26,236 nucleotides of DNA from assembly GCA_036257595.1 (NCBI GenBank), contig DATAFF010000060.1, positions 1 through 26,236 on the forward strand, written 5' to 3'. This document shows, piece by piece, positions 1 to 8,425 of this stretch. Numbering within the stretch: position 1 is the first letter of the stretch; every line of letters starts with the position of its first letter. The DNA is from DATAFF01 sp036257595 (lineage in GTDB: Bacteria; Pseudomonadota; Alphaproteobacteria; Rhizobiales; Aestuariivirgaceae). Made by a program: the position numbers and the translations under genes. Under the pieces are notes generated by a model, which saw only the letters and a list, made by a program, of their open reading frames with translations, was not told where the DNA came from and searched no databases.

Positions 1-1128
1 GCCACCGCCGCCGCCTGGTTCTGGCTCGGTCGCCCGACCGGCCCGACCGCCGGGGCGCCGCCGCCCAGCCCGCCCCAGGTGACCGTCGCCAAGCCGGTGG
101 TGAAGAACATTGTCGAATGGGACGACTTCACCGGTCGGTTCGAGGCGACCGACGATGTTGCGGTGCGCTCGCGGGTGACCGGCTATCTCGACCAGATCCA
201 TTTCAAGGACGGCGCCATCATCAAGAAGGGCGACCTTCTCTTCACCATCGATCCCCGTTCGTTCCAGGCAGCCGCCGATGAGGCGAGCGCCCGCCTTGAC
301 AATGCCAAGACCGCCCTCAACCTTGCCAGCCAGGAGCTCCAGCGCGCCGAGGGGCTGCGAACGGGCGTCGAGATTTCCCAATCGGTGCTCGATCAGCGGC
401 GGCAGCAATTTCTGTCCGCCCAGGCCGAGGTCCAGGGCGCCACCGCCGCCCTGCAGCAGGCACGGCTCAATCTCGATTACACCAAGATCACCGCCCCGAT
501 CAGCGGCCGCATCAGCAACAGGCGGCTGTCGGTCGGCAATCTGGTCAATGCCAACGACACCATCCTCACCACCGTCGTCGCTCTCAATCCCATCTATTTC
601 TATTTCGACGTCGACGAGCGCTCCTACATCGCCTATGCCAGAATGGCGCTCCAGGGCGAGCGCCCGTCCGGGCGCGACAATGCCTATGAGGTCCGCATGG
701 TCGTTCCGGGCGACCCCAAGGAGAGCCGCATCGGCCACATCAATTTCGTCGACAACCGGATCGACAGCGCCACCGGCACCATGCGGGGCAGGGCGATCTT
801 CGACAATCCCGACCTCTTCCTGCAGCCCGGCATGTTCGGCCGCATCTCGATCCCGGGCTCCGGCGATCACCAGGCGGTGCTCATTCCCGATGAAGCGATC
901 GGCAGCGATCAGGACCGGCGCATCGTCTATGTCGTCGGCCCTGACAACAAGATCTCCACCAAGGCGATCCGCCCCGGCCCCAAGATCGACGGCTATCGTG
1001 TCGTGCGCCGCGGCCTCTCGGGGGACGAGACCATCGTGGTGGACGGCATCGTCAGGGCGCGTCCCGGCGCGACGGTCACGCCCGAGCCCACCACTCTGCC
1101 GCCGGTGGCGGCGTCCCTGGCTCAGTAG
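1..1128 (+). CDS. RND efflux periplasmic adaptor subunit (membrane fusion protein), 5' end cut off by window
   Basis: This is the periplasmic adaptor of a tripartite RND pump, bridging the inner-membrane transporter and an outer-membrane channel. The frame is open from base 1, so the start and any signal peptide lie outside the window; an in-frame GTG at 79 falls inside the conserved region and is not the real start. The visible N-terminus is a hydrophobic stretch and a Pro-rich linker, then the barrel-sandwich (lipoyl-like) half containing VTGYLDQIHFKDGAIIKKGD, an Ala/Gln-rich alpha-hairpin (roughly bases 270-470), the second lipoyl half around LDYTKITAPISGRIS, and beta-barrel and membrane-proximal domains. 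The RND transporter starts 5 bases after its stop, so the two form an operon. The family call is firm. The drug or solvent specificity cannot be read from the sequence. Confidence 0.93.
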   Translation, partial: ATAAAWFWLGRPTGPTAGAPPPSPPQVTVAKPVVKNIVEWDDFTGRFEATDDVAVRSRVTGYLDQIHFKDGAIIKKGDLLFTIDPRSFQAAADEASARLDNAKTALNLASQELQRAEGLRTGVEISQSVLDQRRQQFLSAQAEVQGATAALQQARLNLDYTKITAPISGRISNRRLSVGNLVNANDTILTTVVALNPIYFYFDVDERSYIAYARMALQGERPSGRDNAYEVRMVVPGDPKESRIGHINFVDNRIDSATGTMRGRAIFDNPDLFLQPGMFGRISIPGSGDHQAVLIPDEAIGSDQDRRIVYVVGPDNKISTKAIRPGPKIDGYRVVRRGLSGDETIVVDGIVRARPGATVTPEPTTLPPVAASLAQ

Positions 1129-1133
1129 CGGCG

Positions 1134-4100
1134 ATGAACTTCTCGCATTTCTTCGTCGATCGGCCAATCTTCGCATCGGTGATGTCGATCGTCATCGTGC
1201 TGCTCGGCACCCTCTCCTACTTCGTCCTGCCGGTCGCCCAATATCCCGAGGTTGCACCGCCTACCGTCGTGGTCCGCGCCTCCTATCCGGGCGCCAATGC
1301 CGAGACGGTCGCGGCCACCGTCGCCACCCCCATCGAGCAGGAGGTCAATGGCGTCGAGAACATGCTTTACATGTCGTCCTACTCGACGAGCGACGGTTCC
1401 ATGTCGCTCACCATCACGTTCCGGCTTGGCACCAATCTCGACCAGGCGCAGGTGCTGGTGCAGAACCGGGTGGCGATCGCGGTGCCGCGCCTGCCGGAGG
1501 ATGTCCGCCGCCTCGGCATCACCACGCTGAAGAGCTCGCCGGATCTGATGATGGTCGTCCACATGCTGGCGCGCGACGACAGCTACGACCAGCTCTATGT
1601 CTCGAACTACGCCCGCAACCGGGTGCGCGACGTGCTGCTGCGTCTCGAAGGCGTCGGCGACCTGACGATCTTCGGCGAGCGCGAATATTCGCTGAGAGTC
1701 TGGCTCGATCCCGAGCGCTTGTCGACCTACGGAATGACCGCCGGCGATGTCGTGGCGGCGTTGCGCGAGCAGAATGTCCAGGTGTCGGGCGGTGCCCTCG
1801 GCACCCAGCCGGCGCCCGCCGACAATGCCTTTCAGCTGGTGGTCACCACCCAGGGAAGATTCGAGAATGCCCGGCAGTTCGCCAATGTCATCGTCAAGTC
1901 TGGCAGCGACGGACGGCTGATCCGCCTGCGCGACGTGGCGCGGGTCGATCTCGGGGCGCGCGACTATGTCACCAATTCCTATCTCAGCGGCAAGCCCGCG
2001 GTGGCGCTCGCGATTTTTCAGCGCCCCAACACCAATGCGCTCGCCACCGCCCAACAGATCATCGACAAGATGGAGGAGCTGAAGAAGGAGTTCCCGCCGG
2101 GGCTCGATTACCAGATCGTCTACAATCCGACCGAGTTCGTCGCCGAATCCGTCAGGGAGGTTTACAAGACCCTGTTCGAGGCCGTTGCCCTGGTGGTGAT
2201 CGTCGTCATCGTCTTCCTCCAATCCTGGCGCACCGCCATCATTCCGATCGTCGCCATTCCGGTGTCGCTGATCGGCACCTTCGCGGTGATGGCGGCGCTC
2301 GGCTACTCGCTCAACACCCTGACGCTCTTCGGCCTGGTGCTGGCGATCGGCATCGTCGTCGATGACGCCATCGTGGTGGTCGAAAATGTCGAGCGCAACA
2401 TTGCCCAAGGCCTCACCCCGCGCGAGGCGGCGCACCGCACCATGAACGAGGTCGGAACGGCGATCCTCGCCATCTCGCTGGTCCTGACCGCGGTGTTCGT
2501 CCCCACCGCCTTCATCCCCGGCATCTCCGGCCAGTTCTACAAGCAATTCGCCGTGACGATTGCCGCCTCGACCATCATCTCCGCCATCAACTCGCTGAGC
2601 CTGTCGCCGGCCCTTGCCGCCGCGCTGCTCAAGCCGCATGACGCGCATGCTTCAGGCAATCGCCTGGTCCGTGGCGGCCGCTGGTTTGCCGGCCGCTTCA
2701 ATGCGGGCTTCGATCGCATGAGCAGCGCCTATGCCGGCAGCGTGCGAGCCGTTGCCAAACGCAAAGTCATCATGCTCGCGATCTATGCCGGCCTTCTCGG
2801 CTCGACCGTCTATATGGCCAACGCCGTGCCGCGCGGCTTCATCCCGCAGCTCGACCAGGGCTATGCCATCGTCGTCATCCAGCTGCCGGACGGCTCGTCG
2901 CTGTCCCGCACCGACGCGGTGGTGCAGAAAGCCTCCAAGATCATGCTGGACACGCCCGGCATCGTCGACGCGGTGGCGTTCGCCGGCTTCTCCGGAGCGA
3001 CCTTCACCAATGCCTCGAACCAGGCAGCCATCTTCGCCCGATTCGCACCGTTCGAGGAACGGCTGCGCCATGGCCAGTCCGGCACCGCGCTGATCGGGCA
3101 GCTCGTCGCGCGCCTCTCGACGATCGAGCAGGCCTTCATCATCGCCATACCGCCGCCGCCGGTTCGCGGCATCGGCAATGCCGGCGGCTTCAAGATCGAG
3201 CTGCAGGAGCGGGTCGACGCCTCGATGCTGCGCGTTCTCGGGGCGGCCCGCGAGATGATGGCGAAGGCCCGCACCACGCCTCAGCTCACCGGGGTGTTCA
3301 CCACCTTCTCGGCTTCGAGCCCGCAGATCTATCTCGAGATCGATCGCACCAAGGCTCGCATGCTGGACGTGCCGATCGCCAACATCTTCGAGGCGCTGCA
3401 GGTCAATCTCGGCACCTCCTATGTCAACGACTTCAACGCCTTCGGCCGTGTCTATCAGGTCCGTGCCCAGGCCGATCAGAAATTCCGCCTCGAGCGCCAG
3501 GATGTGCTGCGCCTCAAGGTGAGATCGGCGCGCGGCGCGCTGGTGCCGCTCGGCACCCTGGTCGAGATCCGCGACGTCTCCGGCCCCGACCTCGTTCAGC
3601 GCTACAACATGTACACCGCCGTGCCGGTGCAGGGGAACGCCGCGCCAGGCTATTCTTCGGCCACTGCCCTCGATGCCATGGAGACGCTTGCCCGCGAGGT
3701 GTTGCCGCAGGGCACGAGCTTCGAATGGACGGAGCTTGCCTTCCAGGAGCGCCAGACCGGCAATCTCGCCATCTTCATCTTCGCGCTTTCGGTCTTGTTC
3801 GTCTTCCTGGTGCTCGCCGCGCAATATGAGAGCTGGTCGCTGCCGCTCTCCATCATCCTCATCGTTCCGATGAGCATTCTGGCGGCGCTGATCGGCGTCT
3901 CGGCACGCGGCATGGACAACAACATCCTCACCCAGATCGGCCTGATCGTGCTGATCGGCCTCGCTGCCAAGAACGCCATCCTGATCGTCGAATTTGCCCG
4001 TCATGCCGAAAGCGAGGGCAAATCGCCCATCGAGGCGGTGGTCGAAGCCTGCCGCCTGCGGCTGCGGCCGATCCTCATGACCTCCTTCGCATTCATTCTC

Positions 4101-4298
4101 GGCGTCGTGCCCTTGATGATCGCCACCGGGCCCGGAGCGGAAATGCGCCAGGCGCTCGGAACGGCCGTGTTCGCCGGCATGCTCGGCGTGACGTTCTTCG
4201 GCCTTTTCCTCACGCCCGTCTTCTATGTCGCCATTCGTCTGGCGGTGAAACGTCTCCGCCCGCGGCCGGCGACGGTTCCCGGCCAGTCGCCAACCTGA
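1134..4298 (+). CDS. RND multidrug efflux transporter, AcrB/MexB (HAE1) type
   Basis: This inner-membrane proton/drug antiporter exports hydrophobic compounds together with the adaptor encoded just upstream. At 1054 residues it has the usual length for AcrB-like pumps. The N-terminus MNFSHFFVDRPIFASVMSIV is typical, with TM1 starting near residue 10. The proton-relay residues are visible: adjacent aspartates D410 and D411 in TM4 (IGIVVDDAIVVVEN) and K946 in TM10 (GLAAKNAILIVEFA). Two large periplasmic loops and the duplicated 6+6 TM layout are present. The start is the ATG 5 bases after the adaptor stop. No outer-membrane factor gene follows, so the pump probably borrows a TolC/OprM-like channel encoded elsewhere. 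Substrates are unknown. Confidence 0.96.
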   Translation: MNFSHFFVDRPIFASVMSIVIVLLGTLSYFVLPVAQYPEVAPPTVVVRASYPGANAETVAATVATPIEQEVNGVENMLYMSSYSTSDGSMSLTITFRLGTNLDQAQVLVQNRVAIAVPRLPEDVRRLGITTLKSSPDLMMVVHMLARDDSYDQLYVSNYARNRVRDVLLRLEGVGDLTIFGEREYSLRVWLDPERLSTYGMTAGDVVAALREQNVQVSGGALGTQPAPADNAFQLVVTTQGRFENARQFANVIVKSGSDGRLIRLRDVARVDLGARDYVTNSYLSGKPAVALAIFQRPNTNALATAQQIIDKMEELKKEFPPGLDYQIVYNPTEFVAESVREVYKTLFEAVALVVIVVIVFLQSWRTAIIPIVAIPVSLIGTFAVMAALGYSLNTLTLFGLVLAIGIVVDDAIVVVENVERNIAQGLTPREAAHRTMNEVGTAILAISLVLTAVFVPTAFIPGISGQFYKQFAVTIAASTIISAINSLSLSPALAAALLKPHDAHASGNRLVRGGRWFAGRFNAGFDRMSSAYAGSVRAVAKRKVIMLAIYAGLLGSTVYMANAVPRGFIPQLDQGYAIVVIQLPDGSSLSRTDAVVQKASKIMLDTPGIVDAVAFAGFSGATFTNASNQAAIFARFAPFEERLRHGQSGTALIGQLVARLSTIEQAFIIAIPPPPVRGIGNAGGFKIELQERVDASMLRVLGAAREMMAKARTTPQLTGVFTTFSASSPQIYLEIDRTKARMLDVPIANIFEALQVNLGTSYVNDFNAFGRVYQVRAQADQKFRLERQDVLRLKVRSARGALVPLGTLVEIRDVSGPDLVQRYNMYTAVPVQGNAAPGYSSATALDAMETLAREVLPQGTSFEWTELAFQERQTGNLAIFIFALSVLFVFLVLAAQYESWSLPLSIILIVPMSILAALIGVSARGMDNNILTQIGLIVLIGLAAKNAILIVEFARHAESEGKSPIEAVVEACRLRLRPILMTSFAFILGVVPLMIATGPGAEMRQALGTAVFAGMLGVTFFGLFLTPVFYVAIRLAVKRLRPRPATVPGQSPT

Positions 4299-4328
4299 CC
4301 GCCATCGATTGCTCGTCTCGGGGGCTCC

Positions 4329-4844
4329 ATGCTTCGATTTTTCATCTCGCTGCGCTTCATCATGCTGATCGCTTCGGTCGGCACGGCTCTCGGCGCTCTC
4401 GTCGAGTTCGGTGAGGGCGCCGGCCACATCGTCAAGGGCGCCCAGATGGTGATCAGCCGCGAGGATCCCCGCATGGCAAGCGCCCTCGTCATGTCGGGAA
4501 CCGACGCCTTCCTTTTCGGCATCGTGCTTCTGATCTTCACCTACTCGATTGCCTTCGGCTTCGTGTTCGATCTGCCGCCGGACATGCGCCGCACCGTGCC
4601 GTCCTGGATGCGTGTCGAGGGCGTGCAGGAGCTCAAGAACACGCTGCTGAGCGTCATACTCGTCTATATGGTGGTCGACTTCGCAACCGACTGGGCGGCG
4701 GCCGAGGATCCGCTGCCATGGAACGTCATACTCGCCAAGCCGGTTGCCATCGTCCTGATCGCTCTCGCCTATCGTCTGATCCATGTCGGTAATGATCCCT
4801 CCGGCCGGCACGTGGTCTGGAAGGATGACCTCGACGGCGGATGA
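4329..4844 (+). CDS. YqhA-family (UPF0114) inner-membrane protein
   Basis: A 171-residue integral membrane protein with hydrophobic helices near residues 5-25, 57-80, 104-124 and 130-148, and the conserved cytoplasmic segment WMRVEGVQELKNTLLSVILVY. The length, the helix spacing and the motif GTDAFLFGIVLLIFTYSIAFG match the YqhA/UPF0114 family, whose function is not established. It begins 30 bases after the RND pump stop with no strong ribosome-binding site, and overlaps the next gene by 4 bases (ATGA). It is probably co-transcribed with the pump and certainly coupled to the LssY-like gene. The family call is good; no function is assigned. Confidence 0.85.
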   Translation: MLRFFISLRFIMLIASVGTALGALVEFGEGAGHIVKGAQMVISREDPRMASALVMSGTDAFLFGIVLLIFTYSIAFGFVFDLPPDMRRTVPSWMRVEGVQELKNTLLSVILVYMVVDFATDWAAAEDPLPWNVILAKPVAIVLIALAYRLIHVGNDPSGRHVVWKDDLDGG

Positions 4845-5647
4845 CGGGCACGGTCGGCAGCTGGCGCATGGTCCTCACCGCGATCGTGATCGCATTGGTG
4901 GCCTATATGGCAGCCGCCTATTGGATCTTGCCGCGCCTGTGGCGCCACTATGAGCACCAGCGCGGGCTTTCGGGCATGTCGATGGTCACCCACACCGCCC
5001 AGGGAATACCCGGGGACCCGATCAATATCGGCCTGGTCGGGACCGAAGAGGACGTCGTCACGGCTTTCAACAATGCCCAATGGTTCCCCGCGGATCCGAT
5101 CACGCTCCGCTCGAGCATCGAGATCGTCGGCAGCGTGCTGCTCCACCGTCGCTATCGCCATGCGCCGGTCAGCCCGCTCTTCTTCGTTGGCCGCCGTGAG
5201 GATCTCGCCTTCGAGAAGCTCGTCGGCGGCAGTGCTCGGCAGCGCGGCCATATCCGGCTGTGGCGGGTGCTGGACAAGGGCGAGGAGCAGCGGCCGGTTT
5301 GGCTCGGCTCCGCCACTTTCGACGACGGTATCGGCTTCAGTCATTACACCGGTGCGGTCACCCATCGCATCGCGCCCGACATCGATGCTCAGCGGGACGG
5401 CCTGATCGGCGACTTGACGCGTGCCAACATGCTCGAGGCGACCTATCTCGTCTACGGCATCGGCCCGACCCTCAGGGGCCGCAATGGCGAGGGCAACCGC
5501 TATCACACCGATGGCGAGGTCAAGGTCGGCCGGCTGGTCGAGAAAGGCGTCGCCGCCACCGCGCCGCCGCAGGAGAATCCGATCTCGCTCGCGGTCGCGC
5601 TCAAGCTGGCAATCTGGCGCCAGATGCGCGGATTGGTCGTCGACTGA
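4841..5647 (+). CDS. LssY C-terminal domain protein, membrane-anchored
   Basis: A 268-residue protein with one N-terminal TM helix (about residues 8-29, IVIALVAYMAAAYWILPRLW) followed by a soluble domain. The segments GIPGDPINIGLVGTEEDV, GWFPADP-like AQWFPADPITLRSS, LWLG-like PVWLGSATFDDGIGF and the C-terminal NRYHTDGEV match the LssY_C domain, which is found at the end of some PAP2/DedA-type membrane proteins or alone. Its role is unknown; LssY was first noted near the Legionella Lss type I secretion genes. The start codon overlaps the YqhA stop (ATGA), implying coupled translation. The gene ends 76 bases before the next operon. Confidence 0.82.
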   Translation: MTGTVGSWRMVLTAIVIALVAYMAAAYWILPRLWRHYEHQRGLSGMSMVTHTAQGIPGDPINIGLVGTEEDVVTAFNNAQWFPADPITLRSSIEIVGSVLLHRRYRHAPVSPLFFVGRREDLAFEKLVGGSARQRGHIRLWRVLDKGEEQRPVWLGSATFDDGIGFSHYTGAVTHRIAPDIDAQRDGLIGDLTRANMLEATYLVYGIGPTLRGRNGEGNRYHTDGEVKVGRLVEKGVAATAPPQENPISLAVALKLAIWRQMRGLVVD

Positions 5648-5723
5648 CCTTCCGCCCTTTGACTCGTCTGGCGAATTCGGTCACGCTCCGGCATCCGAAA
5701 AAGACGTCTACTGGGAGGGACTG

Positions 5724-6791
5724 ATGGGCATCCTGCCGTTTCGCCTGCTTGGCCGTCGCGCCCTTGTCGCGCTGGCTGCCTTGTGCCTCTTCGCCCGTGC
5801 CGCCGGCGCCGCGGAGCTCAATGCGCTCGTCTGGTGCGATCATGCCGATCCCAATCTTCTCAAGCCCTTCGAGGAGGCCAGTGGCGTCAAGGTGAACCTG
5901 AAGGAATTCGAGGGCACCGGCGCCGGCTTCGCCATTATCGATCAGTCGCAGCCCGGCGACTGGGACGTCATGGTGATCGACTCGATCGATGTTCCCCGCG
6001 GCGTCGAGAAGGGGCTGTTCGCGCCCTTGCCCGAGGACCAGCTGCCGCTCGCCGACGTCTATCCCGAGGTGCGGATGGACGACACCACCAAGATCGGTGG
6101 CAAGCGCTACGGCATGACCGAGAAGTTCGGCTACAACACCATCGGCTTCAACAAGGACAAGGTCGAGGTCGCCGACATGCAGTCGCTCGCCGCCCTGACC
6201 GATCCGAAATACAAGGGGCGCATCGCGATCTATGACTATTATCTGCCGGTGATCGGCATGGCGGCCCTGGCGCTCGGCAAGAAGACCGCCGATCTGACCG
6301 AGGCCGATCTGCCGGCGATCAAGGATGTCCTCCTCAAGATGAAGGCCAATGCCAAGCTGGTCGGCGAGGTGACGGCGAGCCAGACCGCGCTCGCCACCGG
6401 CGAGGTCGACATTCTGGTCGGCGGCGGCGAATGGGTCACCGCCGGGCTCTCGAAGGAAAACCCGGCGCTCGATTTTTCCATTCCGAAGGAGGGCGGTATC
6501 CTGTGGTCGCAGTCGTTGGCCATGTTCGCTGCCAGCAAGAACAAGGACCTCGCCCTTAAATTCATCCAATATGTCCTGTCGCCCGAAGGTCAGGCGCGCC
6601 TTGCCACATCGTCCTGCTATTGGGGCATGCCGGCCAACAGCAAGGCCGTCCTGACCGATGATCAGAAGCGAACCTTGCGCTTCGCCGAGCAGCCCTCGTT
6701 CCTGGCGCGGGCGCAGCGCTATCCGGCTCCCGACGCCGCGCTCGACAAGAAGATGCAGGATGTCTGGACGGAGATGCTGCAGGCCAAATAG
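5724..6791 (+). CDS. ABC transporter periplasmic substrate-binding protein, spermidine/putrescine (PotD/PotF) type
   Basis: A 355-residue periplasmic binding protein for the importer encoded downstream. The ATG at 5724 is chosen because GGGAGG lies 6 bases upstream and a clear Sec signal peptide follows (RR at residues 11-12, hydrophobic core, cleavage likely after RAAGA near residue 29). The reading frame is open far upstream, but that part only shadows the preceding gene. After cleavage, the segments LNALVWCDHADPNLLKPFEEASGVKV, GDWDVMVIDS and KYGMTEKFGYNTIGFN have the layout of PotD-like proteins. The ligand could be a polyamine, an opine or another small cationic or acidic compound. The binding-pocket residues do not settle which. 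Confidence 0.88.
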   Translation: MGILPFRLLGRRALVALAALCLFARAAGAAELNALVWCDHADPNLLKPFEEASGVKVNLKEFEGTGAGFAIIDQSQPGDWDVMVIDSIDVPRGVEKGLFAPLPEDQLPLADVYPEVRMDDTTKIGGKRYGMTEKFGYNTIGFNKDKVEVADMQSLAALTDPKYKGRIAIYDYYLPVIGMAALALGKKTADLTEADLPAIKDVLLKMKANAKLVGEVTASQTALATGEVDILVGGGEWVTAGLSKENPALDFSIPKEGGILWSQSLAMFAASKNKDLALKFIQYVLSPEGQARLATSSCYWGMPANSKAVLTDDQKRTLRFAEQPSFLARAQRYPAPDAALDKKMQDVWTEMLQAK

Positions 6792-6809
6792 CCGACCAGC
6801 CGATAGGCA

Positions 6810-7643
6810 ATGAGCTCGATCCGTGCGCTCGCCTGGCTGCTGGTCGGTCCGGCGCTCGCCTGGACGGGGCTCTTCTTCATCCTCCCCTTTGCCGCGATGG
6901 TTCTCGTCAGCCTGCAGGACCAGGCGCCGGGCACCTGGACGCTCGCCAACTACAGCCAGTTCTTCGCCAATCCCAACTACTTCCAGGCGATGGTCAACTC
7001 GCTCGAGGTCACCGTGCTCGTGACCATCGTCTCGCTCGTTCTCGCCTATCCCTTCGCCTGGATTCTCGCCGAGATCGTCCCGGAGCGCTGGCAGCGTCTC
7101 GCCCTGATGCTTGCGGTGCTGCCGTTCTGGACCTCCTATATCGTTCGCTCCTACAGCTGGCTGCTGGTGCTCGCCGAGCGCGGCGTCGTCAACGGCGCGA
7201 TCATGGCGGCAGGCCTGGTCGACGAGCCGCTCCGCCTCGCCAACACCCGCACCGCCACGGTGATCGGCTTCACCCACTTCTTCGTCATGCTGCTGACCTT
7301 GACCATCTACGCCAATCTCAAGCAGCTGAACCCGAACTACCGGCGCGCCGCCGCCGATCTCGGGGCAAGTCCCGTTGCCGCCTTCATTCACGTGATCCTG
7401 CCCTTGACCGCGCCGGGGATCGTCGTCGGATCGTTCCTGACCTTCGTGATCGCGATCGGAGACTACATCACGCCGCAGATCCTCGGCGGCAACAACGAGC
7501 TCCTGATGCCCCAGCTCATCATGATGCAGATCGGCAGGCGCGGCGATTTTCCGCTCGCCTCGGCCCTGTCGCTGATCCTCATGGGCGTGGTGAGCGTCGC
7601 CTATCTCGGCGCGGCGCGTTGGCTGAAGCTCGAGCGGGCATGA
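6810..7643 (+). CDS. ABC transporter permease, PotB-type
   Basis: A 277-residue inner-membrane permease with six predicted helices, the first at about residues 8-31. It carries the EAA loop that contacts the ATPase, seen as RRAAADLGASPVAAFIHVILPLTAPGI. It starts 18 bases after the binding-protein gene and overlaps the next permease gene at its stop (ATGA at 7640). PotB-type permeases form a heterodimer with a PotC-type partner, which is the next gene. Family and role are clear; substrate specificity is inherited from the binding protein and unknown. Confidence 0.92.
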   Translation: MSSIRALAWLLVGPALAWTGLFFILPFAAMVLVSLQDQAPGTWTLANYSQFFANPNYFQAMVNSLEVTVLVTIVSLVLAYPFAWILAEIVPERWQRLALMLAVLPFWTSYIVRSYSWLLVLAERGVVNGAIMAAGLVDEPLRLANTRTATVIGFTHFFVMLLTLTIYANLKQLNPNYRRAAADLGASPVAAFIHVILPLTAPGIVVGSFLTFVIAIGDYITPQILGGNNELLMPQLIMMQIGRRGDFPLASALSLILMGVVSVAYLGAARWLKLERA

Positions 7644-8425
7644 CCGTGCTGCGGCCCTCGACCATTCTCGCCTGTGGCTATGCGGCGGCGATCTTCGGCT
7701 TCATTTTTCTCCCCGTCATCGTCCTCGGCCTGTTCTCGCTTCAGGCCTCCTCGCTCCCCATCCCGCCCTTCACCGGACCGTCGCTGCGCTGGTACCAGGC
7801 GGTCATCAACGATCCCCGCCTGGTGAGCGCGCTCGTCAACTCGCTGTTCGTTGCCGTTCTGTCGTCGGCCGTCTCGGTGGTGCTCGGCTTCCTCGCCGCC
7901 TGGGGATTTGCCCGCCATGTCTTCCCTGCTTCCCGCGTGCTCCGTGGACTGATCATGCTGCCGCTCGCCGTCAGCTATCTCATTATCGGCATGGGCCTTC
8001 TCGTCTTCTTCAACCAGCTCGCCGTGCCGAAATCACTGACCGCCGCCGCCATCGGCCATGTGGTGATCAACCTGCCCCTATGCTTTGCCGTCATCTACAG
8101 CCAGATGGGCGACCATCAGGTGAATATCGAGCGCGCCGCCCGCGATCTCGGGGCAGGGGAGTGGCGGGTGATGCTGCTCGTCACCGCACCGATGCTGTGG
8201 CCGGCGATCTTTGCCGCGTTCTTCCTGTCGATGACCTTTTCCTGGGACGAGTTCATCATCGCCTTTCTGCTCACCCGCTTCGACACCACCCTGCCGGTCG
8301 AGATCTGGAACCTGCTGCGCTCCGGGCTGAACCCCAAGACCAATGCGGCAGGCTCGCTGGTCTTCATCGTCTCCATCCTGCTTGCCATCATCGCCGAGCT
8401 CGTGACCTTCCGGAGGCGTTCGTGA
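7640..8425 (+). CDS. ABC transporter permease, PotC-type
   Basis: A 261-residue permease that partners the preceding PotB-type protein. The ATG at 7640, overlapping the previous stop, is preferred over an in-frame TTG at 7619. Six hydrophobic helices are visible, with the EAA loop ERAARDLGAGEWRVMLLVTAPMLWPAI and the PotC-like segment SMTFSWDEFIIAFLLTRF. The stop overlaps the ATPase start (GTGA), so permease and ATPase are translationally coupled. Confidence 0.91.
   Translation: MTVLRPSTILACGYAAAIFGFIFLPVIVLGLFSLQASSLPIPPFTGPSLRWYQAVINDPRLVSALVNSLFVAVLSSAVSVVLGFLAAWGFARHVFPASRVLRGLIMLPLAVSYLIIGMGLLVFFNQLAVPKSLTAAAIGHVVINLPLCFAVIYSQMGDHQVNIERAARDLGAGEWRVMLLVTAPMLWPAIFAAFFLSMTFSWDEFIIAFLLTRFDTTLPVEIWNLLRSGLNPKTNAAGSLVFIVSILLAIIAELVTFRRRS

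Noticed and set aside
1122..4811. Very long open frames on the minus strand opposite the RND pump (508 and 719 codons)
   Set aside because: They lie opposite a clearly functional pump gene, are rich in His, Asp, Gly, Arg and Gln with no domain logic, and are the usual by-product of GC-rich codon bias.
5659..5664. TTGACT as a -35 element for the polyamine-type operon
   Set aside because: No acceptable -10 hexamer was found at 15-19 bases, so a promoter is not claimed although one is expected in 5648-5723.
5421..5723. N-terminal extension of the polyamine-type binding protein
   Set aside because: The extension overlaps the LssY_C gene, is Arg/Ser-rich shadow sequence and would bury the signal peptide that begins at 5724.
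5601..7391. Minus-strand frame of 596 codons opposite the binding protein and permease
   Set aside because: Low-complexity Gly/Glu/Arg-rich antisense translation over well-supported genes.
8080..8421. N-terminal extension of the PotA-like ATPase
   Set aside because: It overlaps the PotC-like permease in another frame; the GTG at 8422 has a ribosome-binding site and gives the standard family N-terminus.
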